Both the position numbers and the translations under genes were made by a program. The notes beneath the pieces were generated by a model. The model made no database searches, was not told where the DNA came from, and was given only the letters and a program-made list of their open reading frames with translations. Shown here piece after piece: positions 61,504 to 64,000 of a DNA stretch of 64,000 bases; position 1 is the first letter of the stretch, and each line of letters opens with the position of its first letter. The DNA comes from Armatimonadota bacterium (lineage in GTDB: Bacteria > Armatimonadota > HRBIN16): positions 204,278 through 268,277 of the forward strand of contig BPGT01000003.1 in assembly GCA_026003175.1 (NCBI GenBank), written 5' to 3'.

Positions 61504-61519
61504 GTGAGGTAACTGTACG

Positions 61520-62188
61520 ATGTACATTATCATAGTCGGTGCTGGCAACGTCGGTTACTATCTGGCGAAGACGCTATTGAACGCCGGGCACGAGGTGTTG
61601 CTGATTGAGCGCGATAAGCGGCGTTGCGACCTGCTGCGCGATGAGTTTGGCGAAGTGGTGATGCGCGGGCGCGGCGATGAAATCCGCATCATGCGCGAAG
61701 CGGGAGCAGACCGCGCAGACATCGTGGTCGCCTGTACCGGCGACGATGAGGACAACCTGATTATCAGCCAGATTGCCAAGTGGTATTTCAACGTTCCGCG
61801 TACGGTGGCGCGTATCAATGACCCGCGTAATGAGAGTATTTTCCAGCAACTGGGCATCGACGCCACAGTGAGCAGTACGAACATTATCTATCACCTAATA
61901 GAGCAAGAGCTCGAAACGGGCGAGGTCATCCCGCTTGCGGCGCTGAAGCGAGGTAATATCGAGATTGTAGATGTGGAGTTAACGACACGTTCACCAGTGT
62001 TAGGCAAACGCATTCAAGACCTGCCGCTGCCACCGGACGCGCTCATCGTGTGCATTATCCGACAGGAAAACGCCATGCTTCCGCATGGTGATACCGTGCT
62101 GGAACCGAACGATAGCGTGATCGCACTGGTGTCGGCGCAAAACGAACGCCAGCTGCGCAAGGTGTTCGCGGAGGAACAGGAGGTATAG
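61520..62188 (+). CDS. trkA: TrkA potassium uptake regulatory protein
   Basis: A 222-residue protein: TrkA_N (IIIVGAGNVGYYLAKTLL, LIERDKRRCD, DEDNLIISQIAK) at residues 1-120 and TrkA_C (about 135-220; SPVLGKRIQDLPLPPDALIV, LEPNDSVIAL). KtrA/TrkA-type gating protein that binds nucleotides to open or close a potassium channel. Same operon as the single-domain RCK gene; convergent with the gene ending at 62191. Confidence 0.9.
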   Translation: MYIIIVGAGNVGYYLAKTLLNAGHEVLLIERDKRRCDLLRDEFGEVVMRGRGDEIRIMREAGADRADIVVACTGDDEDNLIISQIAKWYFNVPRTVARINDPRNESIFQQLGIDATVSSTNIIYHLIEQELETGEVIPLAALKRGNIEIVDVELTTRSPVLGKRIQDLPLPPDALIVCIIRQENAMLPHGDTVLEPNDSVIALVSAQNERQLRKVFAEEQEV

Positions 62189-62190
62189 TC

Positions 62191-63093
62191 CTATCTTCCC
62201 ACGCTCAGTTGCAAACTCAGGTAACCCGCCGGGCGGTCGCGCCAGCTTTCCACCAGACTGCCCGGACGATGCAGCGCAAATGCCGTCAGTCCCTCGATAG
62301 GCGTGCCTGCGATGGGAAAACCCCGCGGCGCAAAGGTGGCTCCCAGCTGTGCGTGCAGCCCTCGCACGAGGGGGAAGCCAATCGCCCCGCTTAGTACGGG
62401 GCGATAGACGGCATTTCGGTGGCGGTCAGCGTAGAGTCCGCCTTCCAGCTGTATCTGCCAGCGCGTCGTCTCTGTGGAAACCGCCCTGACCGATAGCCCG
62501 ACGGTGTCTGCCGCTTCTGTGCCAGCGTGCGTGCGGGAGTAGGATAAGCGGGTGATTGTTGTCCATCCACGAAAGCGCTGGATGGAGAGCAGGCTGGTGG
62601 TGTCTGTACGGGGAGGCACATAGGTGAATAGTCCTTCCGCGACATCTGCGACGCCTTCGCTGCCCTCCAGCCGACACAGCGACAACACCAGGCGGCGGTC
62701 GCCTTCTCTCCGCAATACCCGCTCTGCTCCAAACCAGCGGGTTGAGGTAGAGAAACGGTTGGTACGCACACGCCCTTTCGCCACAAACCTCTGCCAGCCA
62801 ACCTGCAGCTCCGTTTGGTCATCCAGTTGCAGAACAACCGACTGCTCGCTCGCCCACAGAGTGCGCCCCTCTACCTCAGCAGCACGCCATGTGGTGGAAA
62901 CACGTACATGATTTGTCGCCTGTGCCCGCGCGCTGGCAGAAAGGAGTAACGTCAGCGGGATGATGAGGTAAAGGGAGGTGAGTAAGACCTCTCCTCCAAC
63001 CCCTCTCCCACAGGAAGCGGGGCGTTCCGCCTTTCCTTGTAAGGAAGGGGGACAGGGGGTTAGGTCCTTTGACACACATCGCCAGCGATTCAT
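62191..63093 (-). CDS. Exported envelope protein with repeat-derived N-terminus
   Basis: A 300-residue protein. The start ATG 63093 overlaps the stop of the lipoprotein gene. The first about 36 residues (containing PCPPSLQGK and GRGVGGEV) are encoded by an interspersed repeat; the signal-peptide core LLTSLYLIIPLTLLLSASARA only begins at about residue 37. The mature part is beta-rich with alternating hydrophobic residues, which suits an outer-membrane barrel (ends in LSLQLSVGR). No other usual start codon lies between the repeat and the core, so translation must cross the repeat. Family unknown. Confidence 0.6.
   Translation of the reverse strand: MNRWRCVSKDLTPCPPSLQGKAERPASCGRGVGGEVLLTSLYLIIPLTLLLSASARAQATNHVRVSTTWRAAEVEGRTLWASEQSVVLQLDDQTELQVGWQRFVAKGRVRTNRFSTSTRWFGAERVLRREGDRRLVLSLCRLEGSEGVADVAEGLFTYVPPRTDTTSLLSIQRFRGWTTITRLSYSRTHAGTEAADTVGLSVRAVSTETTRWQIQLEGGLYADRHRNAVYRPVLSGAIGFPLVRGLHAQLGATFAPRGFPIAGTPIEGLTAFALHRPGSLVESWRDRPAGYLSLQLSVGR
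62984..63066. repeat. Diverged copy of the MITE core palindrome
   Basis: On the minus strand CCTAACCCCCTGTCCCCC.. followed by ..GGCGGAACGCCCCGC matches the centre of the 186-bp MITE (CCTAACCCCCTTGCCCCC ... GGGAACGCCCC) with many differences. The GAGGGTGTTC ends are absent. It sits inside the 5' end of the gene above. Confidence 0.7.
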
Positions 63094-63821
63094 GGCTTTA
63101 ACGCTTTCAGAATCAGACGTGAGACGTTGCCCAAGGTAGGCCCACCGGGCAGGGCATCGAAACTCACAGCCGCTACGGGATTACCTCCTTCCGTTTGGGC
63201 GACAAAGGGGCGTGTCATATCTACCGTGCCGTTAGCATGTTGCACGAACAGGCGCGAGGAGCCCCCTGCTGCCGCCGCGTCAGTGAGAAACGCTACGTAT
63301 GAGTTCTCAATCACCGCGCCCAGCGCAGGGAACTTTGCCTCGAATTTGATAGGCAAGGTGGTGTGCAGGCTACCTCCCGAGGCGAACACATCAAACACGT
63401 ACGCAGTGAGCGCGCTGCGGAACTCCTTGCCGTCCTGTACCACATGGATGTTCTCCGCAACAGCGGTGTAGCGTCCTTCAGGCAATTGCAGGTCATCCAG
63501 CAAGGTACCGTCGCGGCTCACCCGAAAAGTGCGCAGGAAATCCGCAGGTGCGGGGGTATCTGTTCGGGGGTTGACGAAGCCGTCACCTCGATATAGCTTT
63601 ACTTCCACCACGTCGTCGAAGCCCACGCCCGGCAGTTGCGACTGGTTCGCCTTGATGATGACGACGCCCGCTCCCTGCTCAACAACCACTTTGCCATTGG
63701 TCAGGGTGATATATTGTGAAGGGAGGACTGCCGTACCTCCGCCGCCACCGCAGCCATTCAGAATCAGCGCAGCCCACGCTGCTAAGACCACGCCCGCCAG
63801 CATGATGCTCGCTCTTGCCAT
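63090..63821 (-). CDS. Lipoprotein, function unknown
   Basis: A 243-residue protein with a lipoprotein signal (core residues 7-21, lipobox LNGC, Cys at 24) followed by a Gly5 spacer. The mature region is beta-rich and looks like two immunoglobulin-type or carboxypeptidase-regulatory-like domains (LPEGRYTAVAENIHV). GAGGT lies upstream of the ATG. It is co-transcribed with the envelope gene below (4-nt overlap). No family recognised. Confidence 0.65.
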   Translation of the reverse strand: MARASIMLAGVVLAAWAALILNGCGGGGGTAVLPSQYITLTNGKVVVEQGAGVVIIKANQSQLPGVGFDDVVEVKLYRGDGFVNPRTDTPAPADFLRTFRVSRDGTLLDDLQLPEGRYTAVAENIHVVQDGKEFRSALTAYVFDVFASGGSLHTTLPIKFEAKFPALGAVIENSYVAFLTDAAAAGGSSRLFVQHANGTVDMTRPFVAQTEGGNPVAAVSFDALPGGPTLGNVSRLILKALKP

Positions 63822-63890
63822 GTTCGTCTTACCTCGTTTCCGACGGATTTACCCGAAAGAATGCTGGCTTTCACTGTAGCATGAGGCGGT

Positions 63891-64000
63891 TCAGGTTGTC
63901 AATCTCAATTTCACGGTCACAATTTCGAACGGCTGGATCGGGATGGTAAACTCTCCATCTTGCAGAGGCAAAAGCTGGATATCCCGCTCCAACAGGTCAC
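63891..64000 (-). CDS. 3' end of a hydrolase-like gene (partial)
   Basis: The last 35 codons of a minus-strand gene that runs off the window: DLLERDIQLLPLQDGEFTIP, then IQPFEIVTVKLRL, TT and a TGA at 63893-63891. The final PFEIVTVKL pattern is common at the C-terminus of GH38 alpha-mannosidases and some other sugar hydrolases. The fragment is too short to decide. Confidence 0.5.
   Translation of the reverse strand, partial: DLLERDIQLLPLQDGEFTIPIQPFEIVTVKLRLTT

Noticed and set aside
62984..63066. Full third MITE
   Set aside because: Only the GC-rich core is similar; the GAGGGTGTTC ends and a target duplication are missing.

Overview
The window looks like chromosome of a moderately GC-rich diderm bacterium, most likely Armatimonadota or a relative (inference). 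Support: type IV pseudopilin genes of the kind common in that group, a PEP-CTERM protein, two-repeat dockerin-like protein tails, an S-layer-homology protein, KdsB (Kdo activation, hence an outer membrane), MreB/MurA, and many plant-polysaccharide enzymes. No rRNA, tRNA or CRISPR array was recognised.

Layout. 0.1-16.4 kb: arabinose/xylan region with ribulokinase, CE15-type esterase, clan GH-A hydrolase, saccharopine-dehydrogenase-like protein, GH127 arabinofuranosidase, STN/Gly-rich secreted protein, PfkB sugar kinase, GH51 arabinofuranosidase and a WD40 protein with a dockerin-like tail. 16.5-23.8 kb: giant 2-hydroxyacyl-CoA dehydratase activase, coiled-coil PD-(D/E)XK-like protein, secreted STN protein. 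23.8-26.7 kb: murA-mreB-SLH operon. 26.7-28.0 kb: a 186-bp MITE next to a full IS that probably supplies its transposase. 28.0-33.2 kb: secreted proteins (two dockerin-tailed, one PEP-CTERM) and a pseudopilin. 33.3-45.0 kb: acidic-sugar region with sialidase-like propeller, PL22-type oligogalacturonate lyase, TctC-TctB fusion plus TctA, and two very large hydrolase-like proteins. 45.0-52.3 kb: kdsB, nnr, two FHA/zinc-ribbon membrane proteins, a toxin-antitoxin relic and glcD. 52.3-57.1 kb: an unusual minus-strand locus of HTH regulator, Cys-rich exported protein and three tandem membrane-protein/pseudopilin pairs, with a 735-bp near-perfect duplication. 57.1-64 kb: second MITE with a perfect 9-bp target duplication, a GH-like enzyme, histidine kinase, site-2 protease with CBS domains, two TrkA proteins, an envelope protein carrying a repeat insertion, a lipoprotein and the end of a further hydrolase-like gene.

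How it fits together. The first 45 kb reads as a saccharolytic lifestyle: extracellular removal of arabinose and glucuronoyl/galacturonyl groups, uptake (TTT system), and phosphorylation (AraB, PfkB). Two sugar kinases have inverted repeats that could sequester their Shine-Dalgarno sites. The best candidate for an undescribed system is the 52.3-57.1 kb pseudopilin/Cys-rich locus. The MITE/IS family, with its 9-bp duplications and a transposase that borrows its stop codon from flanking DNA, is the clearest mobile-element result.
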